Origin: Symbiodinium microadriaticum
Taxonomy: Eukaryota; Sar; Dinophyceae; Suessiales; Symbiodiniaceae
DNA: 64,000 bases
Assembly (NCBI GenBank): GCA_001939145.1
Contig: LSRX01000301.1
Location: forward strand, 353,799-417,798
Reading direction: 5' to 3'
The position numbers and the translations under genes are program-made. The notes below the pieces were generated by a model. That model searched no databases. It saw nothing but the letters and a program-made list of their open reading frames with translations, and was not told the DNA's origin. Every line of letters starts with the position of its first letter. Position 1 is the first letter of the stretch. Shown in pieces: positions 50,584-62,071 of the stretch.

Positions 50584-50739
50584 CGTCTATTTGAAGCCTT
50601 CCTTCGGTTGATGATATAAATCCTGCATTACCTTAAGGATCCTAAACTATGGGAATTATGGTATATTCCTTATTATGGCTAATGCAGGATTTATATCATC
50701 AACCGTTTCGATTCAATCACCGACTGGCCGCCTTGCAAG
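50584..50739 (+). CDS. Coding-like flanks of a family B MITE
   Basis: KRLFEAFL ends against MITE B (50605-50705, TT on both sides); the right flank RFDSITDWPPCK has a CAAG|GTATGG donor. Removing the MITE and one TT keeps the frame open (FEAFLSIQSPTGRLA). Confidence 0.42.
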
Positions 50740-50983
50740 GTATGGCGCTCCAATGATGGGTGGCCCCATGGGAGGCACCTTACAACTGGCGATCACTATA
50801 GTACCCAGTGAGCCCAATACCCCTGAATTAAGGAATATATGGCGTAAATCCTAATATAAGACCCCCTATAATGTAAGGTATATTCCTTAACTACGGAATA
50901 TACAGCGTAAATCATAATACGAGACCCCTTTGTAATATAAGGTACATATTCCTGAATTAAGGGGTATTGGGCTCTCTGGGTAG

Positions 50984-51065
50984 GAGACTTCGGGCTCGCC
51001 GTAGTGGCGCTTCGGGGGTTGACCGTAGTGGCGTTCTGGGCTAGCTGCACCTTGAATACTTGGAG
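50984..51065 (+). CDS. Membrane-type exon with GC donor
   Basis: GGGTAG acceptor; DFGLAVVALRGLTVVAF then WASCTLNTW; TTGGAG|GCTCAT. Sits directly between MITEs C and O. Confidence 0.55.
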
Positions 51066-51197
51066 GCTCATGTGGTAGTTATAACTGGGGCTAGAAGTCC
51101 CCTAATATGGGTTAAAACTATAGTTACCCTACTTAGAACCCCACTTATAGCTGCCCAGGAACCTCCAAGTAGGCAAAAGTCGAAGATCGCGCCTTAG

Positions 51198-51267
51198 CGC
51201 TGGTCTTCGCAAGGAATGCGGTCTGTGCACGGGGAACATTGACTTATGGATGATATTCTTGTTTTGA
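51198..51267 (+). CDS. Coding exon
   Basis: GCCTTAG acceptor; AGLRKECGLCTGNIDLW then MIFLF and TGA. A CxxC pair. Confidence 0.45.
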
Positions 51268-51925
51268 AATTAGGTTCTTGATTTTAGATATTACCCAAAG
51301 GGTCCATATATGCTACCATTCTGGAATTAGGTCCCAAAAGACCATGCTTATTATGGTTTTGGGGGCCTAATTCCATAGTCGTAGTGTATATGGAACCTCT
51401 TGGTTATGATAAGCTTCATATCATGGTATCTCCGATAATGGAGATTCGGGTTTATCGGTCTTAGAGTTGCCCTAAAGGTCCATGTACCTTTTCTGTAACT
51501 CTGTAACCCTCAGGCTCTAAGAACTCTTGTTTTAAGGCTTTTGGGCCCAAAGACCATACTATGTAAGGCTTTTGGGCTATTTTGAGCCTTAGGGTAACAT
51601 ATCTCTTGGCAAGAAAGCCTCCACCTAGGAAGTCCCGTAAGTCCAACATCTAAATTTTATAATATGCCCTTAGAGTCTACGGTTAAGGCCCCGCAAAATC
51701 CCAGAGACTTTCGAGAGGAGCCAGAAAGTAGATTCCCTACTTTGGGAGCCTATAAACTATGAGGGGATACTTGATTCACAGGAACCTTTTATAAAGGGAT
51801 TTGCTTTTTGGATCCTAACCCTAAACCGTAAAGCCCCGTATATACTATTAGGGGGTACTTCATAGAAACTCCCATTACAGGATTTGGGTTTTGGATCCTA
51901 ACCCTAAGCCGTAAACCCTATACTA

Positions 51926-52030
51926 CGGTTGACGATATACATCCTGCACTACCCATAGTAAGGACGATACCGTAACTCCCATAGTTTAGGGTCCTTAAGG
52001 TAATGCAGGCAGGATTGATATCATCAACCG
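51926..52030. repeat. MITE family B copy
   Basis: CGGTTGACGATATACATCC ... GATATCATCAACCG. Confidence 0.8.
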
Positions 52031-52239
52031 TGTTACAGGCAGGCTCGGAGAGTGCCCTTTAAGGGATCTACTTTTTGGGTCCTGTTCGGGGGTCTGAGAA
52101 GAGGTGTTCCCCAGATGCCGCCTATGGCCCTGGCCCCAGCAGCGGGGTTGCCGATCAGTGCTGGGGTAGTTTTGGGGGGTTGGGGGGTTCAGTTTGGGAG
52201 TTTAGGGTTAAGGGTTTAGGGGTTTCAGGGTTTTAGGGT

Positions 52240-53376
52240 TTATATAGGGCTTAGGGGTTTCGGGTTTAGGTTTTAGGGGTTTAGGGTTTAGGGTTTAGGG
52301 TTTAGGGGTTTAGGGGTTTAGGGTTTACCCATAGGCCCCTAAGTAGCTCCTTTTTATGGTCTATATTTAGAATCCTATGGGGTAATCCCGAAAAGGAACT
52401 TTTTAGGGGCCTATGGGTAAACTCTAATCAAGCCAAAACCCTTCAACGTACCTATATCGTACGCCCTCTTTTCAGGCCTTATAAGTATATGCTACGTAGA
52501 TGTAGCCCTAAGGGTCCATGTATCCAAATAGAGATACTTTGGCCTTAATGTAGTCCCTATTTGGGTACTTTGGGGCCTATGTATATCTATTTGGCTACAT
52601 GGACCCTTAGGGTAGGTACATGGAGCCTTGGGGCATGAGGCTGTGGCTGAATGAAGTGGTGTACGGTTGAAGTACGTCAAGAGGCCCTTGCACTCACGTC
52701 TCTTGGCCCCGAATCCGAAACTTCTATACCGTGCCGCGGAGAAGTTGTTACATATCTGAACCAAGCTTCAAACAGATCGCAACCCCCAAACATTACAGCA
52801 CTACCAAGTTAGTTCAACCATCAGAACTCTGAATTCCAAGTCTCCCACCACTTGACTGATTATCAAGCATCTGATGTTGAAACAACCGTCACGCCAGCCC
52901 TGCCTATCGATCGAAGTTGTTTCGTCGCCAATCGCTAAAGGCCTTCCACGAACTACCCAACAGCCCAAGAATCCTAAACCCTAAAGCCTGTACTCCCAAA
53001 CCCTAACTCCCTAAACCCTAAACGCCGCAGCTTCTTCTTCACCGCCCCGAGGGATGGGATCAGCAAAGCGCGGTCAGCAGCCAGATCCCGGGCATGAGGC
53101 ATGTGGGCTCTTTAGGGTTCAGGGTGTAGGGTGTAGGGTTTGTAGGGTTTGCAGGGTTTGGGGTTTAGGGGTTTAGGCTTTAGGGTTTAGGGCCGTTTAG
53201 GGTTTAGGGTTTAGGGGTTTGTGGTCTAGGGTTTATAGGATTTAGGGGTTTAGGGTTTAGGATTTTGGGGGGTTTAGGGGGTTTAGGGTTTAGGGGTTTA
53301 CAAAGGGTCAGGGTTTATAGGGTTTAGGGTTTAGGATTAAGGGGTTTAGGGTTTAGCGCTTTGGGGGTTTAGGGCT
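52240..53376. repeat. 1137-bp exact duplication, copy 1
   Basis: Identical to 53378-54514, offset 1138, the two separated only by an N at 53377. Contains MITEs G and D, two open frames and heptamer arrays. Identity plus the single N indicates an uncollapsed contig overlap rather than biology. Confidence 0.9.
52651..52812 (+). CDS. 53-codon open frame
   Basis: ATG after TGA; MKWCTVEVRQEALALTS, LGPESETSIPCRGEVVT, YLNQASNRSQPPNITAL. A further frame follows TTAG at 52813 (FNHQNSEFQVSHHLTDY...). An antisense 90-codon frame overlaps. Repeated at 53789-53950. Confidence 0.42.
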   Translation: MKWCTVEVRQEALALTSLGPESETSIPCRGEVVTYLNQASNRSQPPNITALPS

Positions 53377-53377
53377 N

Positions 53378-54514
53378 TTATATAGGGCTTAGGGGTTTCG
53401 GGTTTAGGTTTTAGGGGTTTAGGGTTTAGGGTTTAGGGTTTAGGGGTTTAGGGGTTTAGGGTTTACCCATAGGCCCCTAAGTAGCTCCTTTTTATGGTCT
53501 ATATTTAGAATCCTATGGGGTAATCCCGAAAAGGAACTTTTTAGGGGCCTATGGGTAAACTCTAATCAAGCCAAAACCCTTCAACGTACCTATATCGTAC
53601 GCCCTCTTTTCAGGCCTTATAAGTATATGCTACGTAGATGTAGCCCTAAGGGTCCATGTATCCAAATAGAGATACTTTGGCCTTAATGTAGTCCCTATTT
53701 GGGTACTTTGGGGCCTATGTATATCTATTTGGCTACATGGACCCTTAGGGTAGGTACATGGAGCCTTGGGGCATGAGGCTGTGGCTGAATGAAGTGGTGT
53801 ACGGTTGAAGTACGTCAAGAGGCCCTTGCACTCACGTCTCTTGGCCCCGAATCCGAAACTTCTATACCGTGCCGCGGAGAAGTTGTTACATATCTGAACC
53901 AAGCTTCAAACAGATCGCAACCCCCAAACATTACAGCACTACCAAGTTAGTTCAACCATCAGAACTCTGAATTCCAAGTCTCCCACCACTTGACTGATTA
54001 TCAAGCATCTGATGTTGAAACAACCGTCACGCCAGCCCTGCCTATCGATCGAAGTTGTTTCGTCGCCAATCGCTAAAGGCCTTCCACGAACTACCCAACA
54101 GCCCAAGAATCCTAAACCCTAAAGCCTGTACTCCCAAACCCTAACTCCCTAAACCCTAAACGCCGCAGCTTCTTCTTCACCGCCCCGAGGGATGGGATCA
54201 GCAAAGCGCGGTCAGCAGCCAGATCCCGGGCATGAGGCATGTGGGCTCTTTAGGGTTCAGGGTGTAGGGTGTAGGGTTTGTAGGGTTTGCAGGGTTTGGG
54301 GTTTAGGGGTTTAGGCTTTAGGGTTTAGGGCCGTTTAGGGTTTAGGGTTTAGGGGTTTGTGGTCTAGGGTTTATAGGATTTAGGGGTTTAGGGTTTAGGA
54401 TTTTGGGGGGTTTAGGGGGTTTAGGGTTTAGGGGTTTACAAAGGGTCAGGGTTTATAGGGTTTAGGGTTTAGGATTAAGGGGTTTAGGGTTTAGCGCTTT
54501 GGGGGTTTAGGGCT
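53378..54514. repeat. 1137-bp exact duplication, copy 2
   Basis: See 52240-53376. All features of copy 1 recur at +1138, including the open frame at 53789-53950. Confidence 0.9.
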
Positions 54515-54675
54515 TTAGGGTTTAGGGCTTTGGGGGTTTAGGGTTTAAGGTTTGGGGAGTTTAGGGTTTAGGGCTCAGGGTTGCGGGTTTAGGGGGTTTA
54601 GGGTTACGGGTTTAGGGTTTAGGGCTTCGCTCGGTGTTAACTGATGACTGAACTTCACTTGGCCTCGGCTACTAG

Positions 54676-54716
54676 AGAGAGGAAAGGCATGTTGTCTGCT
54701 ACATATCACGGAAAGA
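54676..54716 (+). CDS. Short coding exon
   Basis: CTACTAG acceptor; REERHVVCYISRK; GA|GTAAGA donor. Confidence 0.5.
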
Positions 54717-54795
54717 GTAAGATCCATGAAGTTCCTAAGCGAACCTTAGAGGTTCTGGGGGGGGGGAGGAGTTTTGATCCCTACACTGGCCCTAC

Positions 54796-54940
54796 ACCCG
54801 AAACCTAATTTCCATCGGGGAAGAGAAGGTCGGATGCGAGCCTGTAGTGCTTAGGTTGTAAGATGTTGTAATTTTTGCAGCTTACGGCAACCAGGCTTGT
54901 CAAGCTTTCGGGTTCTTGGAAGGACCTTTCTTGGTTTATT
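54796..54940 (+). CDS. Two coding islands
   Basis: 54796-54861 reads RNLISIGEEKVGCEPVV to TAA; 54881-54940 follows TTTTTGCAG and reads LTATRLVKLSGSWKDLSW. Confidence 0.4.
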
Positions 54941-55171
54941 TTTTTTTAAATGTTCGTTCTTGAAAAGACGTCGAGCAGATGTTGACGGGTTCCGGATGGA
55001 AGAGGATGTAAAGTAGTTGAGGGTTCGGATTGCTTAGCAATAGTATTCCTTCATATCTATTAACTATATCCCCTACACAATCATGGCATGCTATGCCCAA
55101 GAACCCGAATCTAATTGTTACGACCCCTACGTGTTTATAGGGTTCTATAAGGCTTCCATAAGGGTTTTACG

Positions 55172-55414
55172 ATGCGAAGGATTATAAGGGTTCCTGTGGG
55201 CCTACGTCTCCTGCGCCATGACGGAGACGTGAGTGCAGCGAGTGCAGCCTGTGTGACCGGTTGTGACAGCGCTCGAAGATGTGAAGCTGCGAGGATCGTA
55301 CAAGTCTTTACGGCCGCCAGTCTTGGCAAGAGCGCGTTCAAAGTGGGTCAGGCTGAGGACAAACTCCTGGTTCCCGGGCGCAGTGACTTATCCCGGCATT
55401 GCTTCTGGGGCTAG
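55172..55414 (+). CDS. 80-codon open frame
   Basis: DGDVSAASAACVTGCDS, ARRCEAARIVQVFTAAS, LGKSAFKVGQAEDKLLV, stop. Start of the repeat-poor block 55.1-59.5 kb. Another + frame is open. Function unknown. Confidence 0.33.
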   Translation: MRRIIRVPVGLRLLRHDGDVSAASAACVTGCDSARRCEAARIVQVFTAASLGKSAFKVGQAEDKLLVPGRSDLSRHCFWG

Positions 55415-55499
55415 ACAGGGCACGGGCATCTTATCCAAGGTCAAACTTCAATACCTATGACGGAAAATCCAGACTGATTAGTGCATGCTGGTGCCGTCG

Positions 55500-56235
55500 T
55501 TTCGTGACACTGGAGGACCAAGGCAAAATGCCGTGATAACCTGTGTTCCTTGCTAGTGGATGCGAAGATCGCTTGTTTGTTTTGGTTTGAACTTGTCAGT
55601 TTATTGATCGTCACACACTGCGTGTCAGCTCCCCCTTTGACCCGTGCCCAAGTCCAACAATCAGGTTGCCCCGTCGAACCTTCGGAAGGCCAGCACTGGT
55701 GAGGCCCTGGGCCTGGGATCCGTGCTCTTTGGGGCTGATGCTGCATCTGTGCAATGCGCGGCAGTTCATGTGACACCTGAGGAAAGATGCCTCTAGCATT
55801 GAAGCTTGGTGGCTCATAATTGCTTTTGCAGGTAGTAGTTTGCAATAACAATTTCGTCGAGTTGGGTTGTGCTGCACTGGGTCACATTGCGTTAAAGCCG
55901 CCAGACGACGGACCACGATCAAAGATATTGAATGGTATTGAGCTGTTACAGCGTTGGTGGCTTCCCGGTGTCGACATGCAAGGCCCTCTCCAGGCTCGCG
56001 ACCCTTCCAGCTCCGACGTCCGTCCCTCAACGCCGGGAACTTCTCAAGAAGGGTGCGTGACTTCAGCACTGGGATCCGAACGCTTGCTCGGCGGCGAAGC
56101 TCGGGATATGAACCAAATCGCTCGAGCCGGCTATTTGCGAGTTTCCCCGCCAAGACTTAAGCGACACACGACACGCACAACTTTCGAACACAAACATATC
56201 ATGCAAGAGACATCCGCATGGAGCAGAAGCCCCGC
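55500..56235. other. Repeat-poor stretch with opposing open frames
   Basis: + frame to 56239 (GCAALGHIALKPPDDGP...) and - frames of 136 and 180 codons. Composition is gene-like but none carries a motif I recognise. May be the 5' part of the decayed gene at 56240. Confidence 0.35.
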
Positions 56236-56239
56236 TTGA

Positions 56240-58024
56240 CGTAGTCTTGTTCTTCGGCTTCTGCCTGCCAAGAGGTGGTGGCAGGAACTCCGTCGGCAGG
56301 TGGAATCACTCAAGCTGGAGAACAAGGCCCTGAAGTTCCTGCTGGACACGAAGTACCAGAAGATTTCGCAGCAAAAGAAGATCATCAAGCATTGCCAGAC
56401 GAAATCGTCCCGAGCATCAAATCAACTGGAGAGGTTTAAAAGCGTAGTCGCTGCTGGTCTGCAGCGGGAGTGTGGGGGCAAGAAATTCGAGATCACCCGC
56501 GCGCAGACGTGCAAGATGAAAGAGAAGAAGCTGAATCAGCTCCAGTATTTGGAGTCGGAAGAGGGTGCGGCTGGCATCGAGGATGAGGAGCCGCTGACCG
56601 GCGGCTGGCTGACGCCGCAAGGCACTATTGCATCGGCACTGCGCCGGAACTTGACCAATGGTGCTGCACAGGATCTTGGCCTGGTGCTGCTGCAGGACAC
56701 TTCCAAAAGCATAGTGTTGCGGTCCGAATGCAAAGGTCGGTGCTGCATTGGTGGCTGACAGTCGGATTTTTTTTTCGAGCGATGGCAGCAGGATGTGTAC
56801 CACGGCCCGCACCTGTCGGAAGACTATCCCTCAGTTACTCTCACCTTGCTGCACTATCTCTGACGGGTCTGGACTGGGTCCGATGAGGATGTCGGAGAAA
56901 ATGCTTTCCAGCCTTGGCTGTCCTACGTGGCGTCACTTCCTTGAGGTTCACGAGCGTCATGTCCAGGCGGAGGAGTCGCAGCTCGTCTTGAGGAGTCTAG
57001 TCTAGTCAGTCAGTCTATAGTCTAAGGATAAAAAGAAGCACCCGGCCCGTGTGTCCCATTGCATGTCATGTCATGTCGCCGCATGACTGCCGTCACGACT
57101 CCCACGACTCCAAGGGTCCCACGACTGATAAGATGATAAGACCGGAGACTGAGACTGATAAAGTCTGATGAGGTTCAGAACTCCTGCGTGTCAGGAGTTC
57201 TGACGGTCACGTGTTCGCAATATGTACTGGTGGTTAGGCCGGTTTTTAGCCACACGGTCAGACGGTCACGGTCAGGCATTCCCGAGACATTGTATGGTTC
57301 ATGGCCGCGACGGATGGTGGCACCAACGAAACCTATGCCAAGAAAGTGATTCAAGTCATCACGAGGGACCTGCCCAATTTCTTCTATCTGCCAGGCACTT
57401 GCCTGGAGCACCAAAGCCATTTGGGTGTTCTTGGCAGCCTCAAGCACGTCGACTGCATGCTGCGGATCACGGATGCTCCTGGCGCTACTTCAGCTCACAA
57501 TGGCGATGATCGCGAACACACTCCGTGATTCGTCGCAGACGTTGTTTGCCTCTTGGCGAGTCCTCTGTGATGACGAGTCAGCAGTCGCTCGTGTGAAGAC
57601 GCTGTTCCCTCGCTACATCGCTGAGCGATGGGGGAGCATAGATCTGACAGAGTCCCGAATGCTCAAGGCGGATATCAGTTGCCTGTCCCAGGCAGTCTCA
57701 CGCATGTTCCAGGTGAGTCCAGAACTAACTGCTCACAATGATAGGGGCGCTGCCGAAGGCCAGGACGTGGATGCACTCGCCACGGACGATTCCGAGAACT
57801 ACAAGAGAAAGATCGGCAAGTGACGCACCCGTACGGTTAACGCGTTGCGGGATCCTCTTTTTGAGACCGTGGCCCATGCGATACACCATGTCAAAGGGCC
57901 CTTCATTCATTTGTCCAACTTCCTCAAGAAGAAACTCCCGGTGGACAGCGATGGTAATTTGTTTAGGTTGGTCTGTGTTAAAGCTGATGACATGTTTGCA
58001 GAATTCGACGACATGTTGTTCTGA
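56240..58024 (+). pseudogene. Decayed multicopy dinoflagellate gene
   Basis: Segment 1 (56240-56730): LPAKRWWQELRRQVESL, LKLENKALKFLLDTKYQK, a Lys/Leu coiled coil. A 1-nt shift near 56735 restores VGAALVADSRIFF, then LSSLGCPTWRHFLEV to TAG 57005. Segment 3 (57295-57460): TDGGTNETYAKKVIQVI, FYLPGTCLEHQSHLGVL, GSLKHVDCML. Segment 4, shifted again: MIANTLRDSSQTLFASW, VKTLFPRYIAERWGSID, an in-frame TGA at 57821 (K-TGA-R, probably a former Trp), then DPLFETVAHAIHHVKGP and NFLKKKLPV to TGA 58022. LGCP(S/T)W, TD.G.NE, CLEH..HL, (K)xLFPR....RWGS match a very abundant, uncharacterised protein family I recall from Symbiodiniaceae, possibly transposase-related. Three frameshifts and a stop mark it as dead. 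Confidence 0.55.
57175..57203. repeat. Perfect 12-bp hairpin
   Basis: TCAGAACTCCTG, loop CGTGT, CAGGAGTTCTGA. Lies in the unreadable middle of the 56240-58024 pseudogene, possibly an intron. Confidence 0.9.
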
Positions 58025-58783
58025 CTCTTGGCTGATACGATCATGTGCTTTTTTTCAGTTGCATCATGCATGCTATCTACTAATCCATTGCCAATTGTCA
58101 ATTGGCTATTGTGTATGCAAGTATTCTGTGTCGTGCGCCGAACATACACATCACTTTTCACTACTGATCCATCGTCGGAGTCATGGGCTGGGTTCATGGA
58201 CTCATGCATGCTGGACTCGGACACAAGATTCAACATGACTCGCATGACTCATGACTCGTGACGCATCATGTTCAGCGACTGTTCAGTTCATGTCATGTAC
58301 ATGTTCACTGCCGGAGTGCTGCGGCGTTTGTTGATTTGTTTTTTTCGTTCAGAGTGTGTTCAGACTTGTCAGCCGCCGTCGTTGCGGAAATGACTTGTGA
58401 GTTCCAAACTTGTTCGAGGCTCTGAAGCTACATGCCATTGATCATGCCATGCCGTTTTGTCTGTAGGGTCGCTCAGTCGCTTGAACGCGTTGGGGTTGTT
58501 CACTCCTTGCAGGGGATGACGACGGCGATGCCTTGAAGGGACAGGAACGGCGGCGGTGGCTCAAGCTGATGGGGCGAGACAATCGTATGCTTCCGGACAG
58601 CGACGTGGAGTTTGTACTGCAGCTAACACGTGCCCAGATCTTTTGAGGGCTCCGGTGATGTAAGGCTCCAAGTCTCGAAGCTCGAGCTTCATGGGGCCAG
58701 CGTTTTTGCGTTCCTCCCTCATGCCCCTTGTGTGCGGTCATTGGTTGGAAAGGTTCAACCGTGCTTGATGGCCATGATCAAGA

Positions 58784-58914
58784 AGATGATGATGACGACA
58801 ATGACGATGGTGACGATGGTGGCGATGTTGATGGGGATGATGATAATGCCGATGATGACGAAGTTGATGTTGATGTCGATGTTGATGCTGATTTCGATGC
58901 TGATGCTGGTGACA
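58784..58914. repeat. GAT/GAC trinucleotide region
   Basis: Imperfect (GAY)n that reads as Asp-rich (DDDDDNDDGDDGG) or Met/Thr-rich in another frame, followed by (GGY)n to 58975. Best treated as a compound microsatellite. Confidence 0.85.
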
Positions 58915-59083
58915 ATCACGGTCGGCGGTGGCGGCGGCGGTGGTGGTGGTGTGGGGTCGGTGGTGGTGGTAGCGGTTGGTGATTGAGGAGTGCCCGAGCC
59001 CTTTCGTCTCGTGAACTAAGCGGAAATCCACAATCCAGAGCCATGAGCTTTATCGAACCAGTTCGAAAGACCTTGAGTCTGAG

Positions 59084-59458
59084 TTGTCGCTACAACTACA
59101 ACGATTGGATGCCTTTCGGCAGCGGCGCGGTGACGGTGCCGTGCTGCCGGAAGCGCAGTTGAACATCCCTACCGCGTTCCTGGAGCCGGCTATGAAGAGC
59201 CTGCTCAAAGGCGCCAATTGGGAGGCTGTAGGAATCACAGGCCGGCTCGGCTTCGGAGCTTGGTCATCAGCTCCGCCCGTCCACGGCACACCTTCCGACG
59301 GTGCAGGATCACATGCCTGTCCCAGCAGCGCTCGTTCGCAATTCCGTGCCACGAGAAGCAGCTCGTCAGTGTGTTGCTGTCATCGCTTCCGTCTTGTGGA
59401 AATGGACAGTATAGGATATTCGTTTGAATTCGGGGTTTCTGCATTTTGTGGGGAATAG
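59084..59458 (+). CDS. 124-codon open frame
   Basis: LQLQRLDAFRQRRGDGA, VLPEAQLNIPTAFLEPA, MKSLLKGANWEAVGITG, then Ser/Cys-rich tail. First two thirds look coding. Antisense frames of 69 and 100 codons overlap. Unassigned. Confidence 0.4.
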   Translation: MSLQLQRLDAFRQRRGDGAVLPEAQLNIPTAFLEPAMKSLLKGANWEAVGITGRLGFGAWSSAPPVHGTPSDGAGSHACPSSARSQFRATRSSSSVCCCHRFRLVEMDSIGYSFEFGVSAFCGE

Positions 59459-59683
59459 GGTGCTTTTTGTGGTTCTGTCGGGCTACCCTTGTGGGCTTGC
59501 GGTTGGGGGTGTCGGGTTTCAGGTAACAATCTAGAACCTAAACCACACGGTCCGAAATCCTGGACATTGATCCCTAAAGCCCTACGTGCTTTGAACCGTA
59601 CATTCTGTAAACCCGAGACCCTAAACTCCTTAAACCCTGTAAACCCTAAATTTTTTAAACCTTAAACCGCAAACCTCTCAACC

Positions 59684-59760
59684 TTGAAGCTGCAAAGCTG
59701 CGGGTCTCCTGAAGCGCAAGCCCCGGAAGTCTGGGATTTGGGTATAGCAGTACCTGCATG
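59684..59760 (+). CDS. Coding exon
   Basis: LQSCGSPEAQAPEVWDL then GIAVPAWF. Right end merges into TTTAGGG repeats. Confidence 0.42.
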
Positions 59761-59895
59761 GTTTAGGGTTCAGGGTTCAGGGTTTAGGCTCCTATTCCCG
59801 TACCAAAACCTACTTTGTTGCAGGTTCCCTTTGGGTTCTATATTCGGCCTTCTATTAGGTGCAATGGGACCCCCAAGCGGACAAAGGCATAAACT

Positions 59896-60183
59896 TTGTA
59901 CAAGGATATCATCCCCTCCCCCCCATCGGGCTCCATGATTGTAAGGGGATGTAAAGCCCCGTGTCCTAAGTGTTGCTATCTGCTTTTGGGGGGCCTCTAC
60001 TGGTATAGCACAACCCTCACAATCGCACTACGATGCTACAAAGTTACTACTCAGGCCTCCTTTGATTCGTGTCCACTTGCAGCCCTTGGCATTTGCCTCA
60101 GACCACATCTGTGTTCTCCGAACCTAGTATCTCACAAAGCTTGTGGGGTGCGTAAGATTCGATGGTTCTCTACAGGTTATTAA
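59896..60183 (+). CDS. 95-codon open frame with membrane-type segment
   Basis: KAPCPKCCYLLLGGLYW, YSTTLTIALRCYKVTTQ, ASFDSCPLAALGICLRP, stop at 60181. CPKCC and hydrophobic stretch suggest a small membrane or Cys-rich protein exon. Unassigned. Confidence 0.38.
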   Translation: MYKDIIPSPPSGSMIVRGCKAPCPKCCYLLLGGLYWYSTTLTIALRCYKVTTQASFDSCPLAALGICLRPHLCSPNLVSHKACGVRKIRWFSTGY

Positions 60184-60760
60184 TTTATGGCTTTAGGGCT
60201 TGGAGCGTAAGGTACCCAACCCTCGACCGTGAATCCCAACTTCAAAAACTAGTTCGCACAAACCCACACACATTAAATGTCCGAATCTTGAAACCCAAAA
60301 ACTCAAACCCCTCGAGCCCTCAACCTACTAGACTTTAGAGAAGAAACATTCTATAGTAACCAGCATAAGCACACACAATCCATTCATGTACACACGCGTG
60401 TGTAAATATGTATATATGTAGACATCATGGTATGTATGCGCATGCAAGGATGCTAGATGCATCAGTTTGTTTAAATCTAGAAAAGAACCTACCGTGGGCC
60501 CTGTGATGGGCCGGCGCTGGGGGAAAGCGGCCGCCAGCGGAGCGCCGCCGGAGGAGGTGTTTTTCCATATTTTGAGATATATGGTTTGATGAGGTTGCAT
60601 AGTTGTTCCGTGAAATTGGGTTCAGAATGTAGATCGATATTATAACATGGTAGAAACGGGGATAGATAGGGATAGACAGCCTTGGGGTTCAGGGTCTGGG
60701 TGTTAGGGGTTTAAAGTAGAGCTCCTTTCATGAGCGGTTGAACTTTGACGTGCTGTCCAG

Positions 60761-60897
60761 GAGTGCCTTTGGGTGCACGGGCTTCGCAAGGTTGGACCGT
60801 CATAGAAAGCTCCATACCTGAAGGTGTGTACATCTACTCCATGGATCCCAACAAACATGACGCAAAAATGTTAGTAGTCCACGGTTCACCGGCATAA
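60761..60897 (+). CDS. Probable terminal exon
   Basis: TGTCCAG acceptor; VPLGARASQGWTVIESS, IPEGVYIYSMDPNKHDA, KMLVVHGSPA, TAA. Overlapping frame FDVLSRSAFGCTGFARL is also open. Unassigned. Confidence 0.48.
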
Positions 60898-60965
60898 ACA
60901 GCAACCCCAAAACAACTCAAACTGCTGAACCCTAAACCCTATAAATTGTGAATCTGTGCCCACAG

Positions 60966-61019
60966 GCTGCGGGGGCAGGTTACCAAACGCGCGGAGGTCC
61001 AGGCGACAGCGTGGACAAG
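60966..61019 (+). CDS. Coding exon, AG|GC at both borders
   Basis: 18 codons between CCCACAG and ACAAG|GCACGG: AAGAGYQTRGGPGDSVDK; the alternative frame LRGQVTKRAEVQATAWT has higher GC3. Confidence 0.48.
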
Positions 61020-61421
61020 GCACGGGGGCATTGGGGTTTAAGGTGTAGGGTCCTGAACCCCATAAGGGTTCCTTATGGGGATTCCTTGTTCGGGGTCCTT
61101 TTAAGGTTTCTGTTTAATGGTTCCTTCTAAGGGTTCCCTTTAAGGGTTTTACAAAGAAGGGCTCTACAAATTATGGGATTTAGGGCCTAAGCCCTAAACC
61201 CCAAATCCTAAACCGTAGTTCTAAGATTCGTCTCTCGGGCTTCACGGTTCCGAGAATGGTTCGGGGATACAGATCGGTATAGTATACCGTAATAAAAGCT
61301 GAGTATACATATTCCCGAACACATATGGTGCAATATACCCTGAACCTCTCTACACCCTAAACCTTATATAAATTCTAAACCTTAACCAGTAAGTCCCTAA
61401 GCCCTAAGCCATAGAATTTCC

Positions 61422-61500
61422 ATGTCAAGGTTTCGAGGCTTAAATGCCATACCACGCAAGACTCTGGAAGCTTTCCGGATTGCTTTGAGCCAGCGGATAG
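61422..61500 (+). CDS. Possible first exon
   Basis: ATG 13 nt after an AG; MSRFRGLNAIPRKTLEA then FRIALSQRI, ending ATAG|GATTC (GA donor). Good codon use. Could begin the gene that continues to 63.4 kb; that link is inferred from strand and spacing only. Confidence 0.5.
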
Positions 61501-61589
61501 GATTCAGGGTTTTTGGGGGTGGTAGAGTTTAGGGTTTAGGGTTTGGGTAGGGTTTAGGGTTGGAGTCGGAGCCCCAAAGTAGTCATGTA

Positions 61590-61700
61590 GCACACGAATC
61601 TAAACGCCTAGATAATTACCCATATTACTGTTAGGGTTCCTCATAATGCTAATGCTATAAATAGGAGCCCAACACCCTGTTCTGAATATTAAGGTCCTAC
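61590..61700. repeat. MITE family E copy, degenerate
   Basis: AACGCCTAGATAATTACCC ... CTGAATATTAAGGTCCTAC. Confidence 0.6.
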
Positions 61701-61948
61701 ATTATATTAACCCTAAACCCTAAACTCTATTATACATGGGATGGGGGGCCTATAAGGTAAACATCAGCTCCGGATCCTAAAGCCTGAACTGCGCATATTA
61801 AATATGGTTAGGTCTTCGCAACTTTAAGGGCAGAACCCTAAACCCTAAACCGTTTAGGGTTTGGGTTTAGGGTTTAGGGTTTAGGGTTTAGGGTTTAGGG
61901 GTTTGGGTTTAGGGTGTAGGGTTTAGGGGGAAACGTTGAACCACACAG

Positions 61949-62070
61949 GAGAAGGAAGATGTTAAAGCAGCCCCCATAGCCCCATATCAGCTGGAAAAAG
62001 AAGACCCCAGTCTTCGTTCAGGGTTCACAGCATGCACCTATGACTCTATGGTTCTTAGTAGGGAATGGGG
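61949..62070 (+). CDS. Coding exon
   Basis: CACACAG acceptor; EKEDVKAAPIAPYQLEK, EDPSLRSGFTACTYDSM. A family I MITE starts at its right end, so the true border is hidden. Confidence 0.52.
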
Positions 62071-62071
62071 G

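Noticed and set aside
52492..52764. Two copies of a 90-codon antisense gene (also 53630-53902)
   Set aside because: Part of the assembly duplication; overlaps MITE D and a better + frame.
58728..58982. Asp-rich acidic protein
   Set aside because: Translation of a GAY/GGY microsatellite; equally open in three frames.
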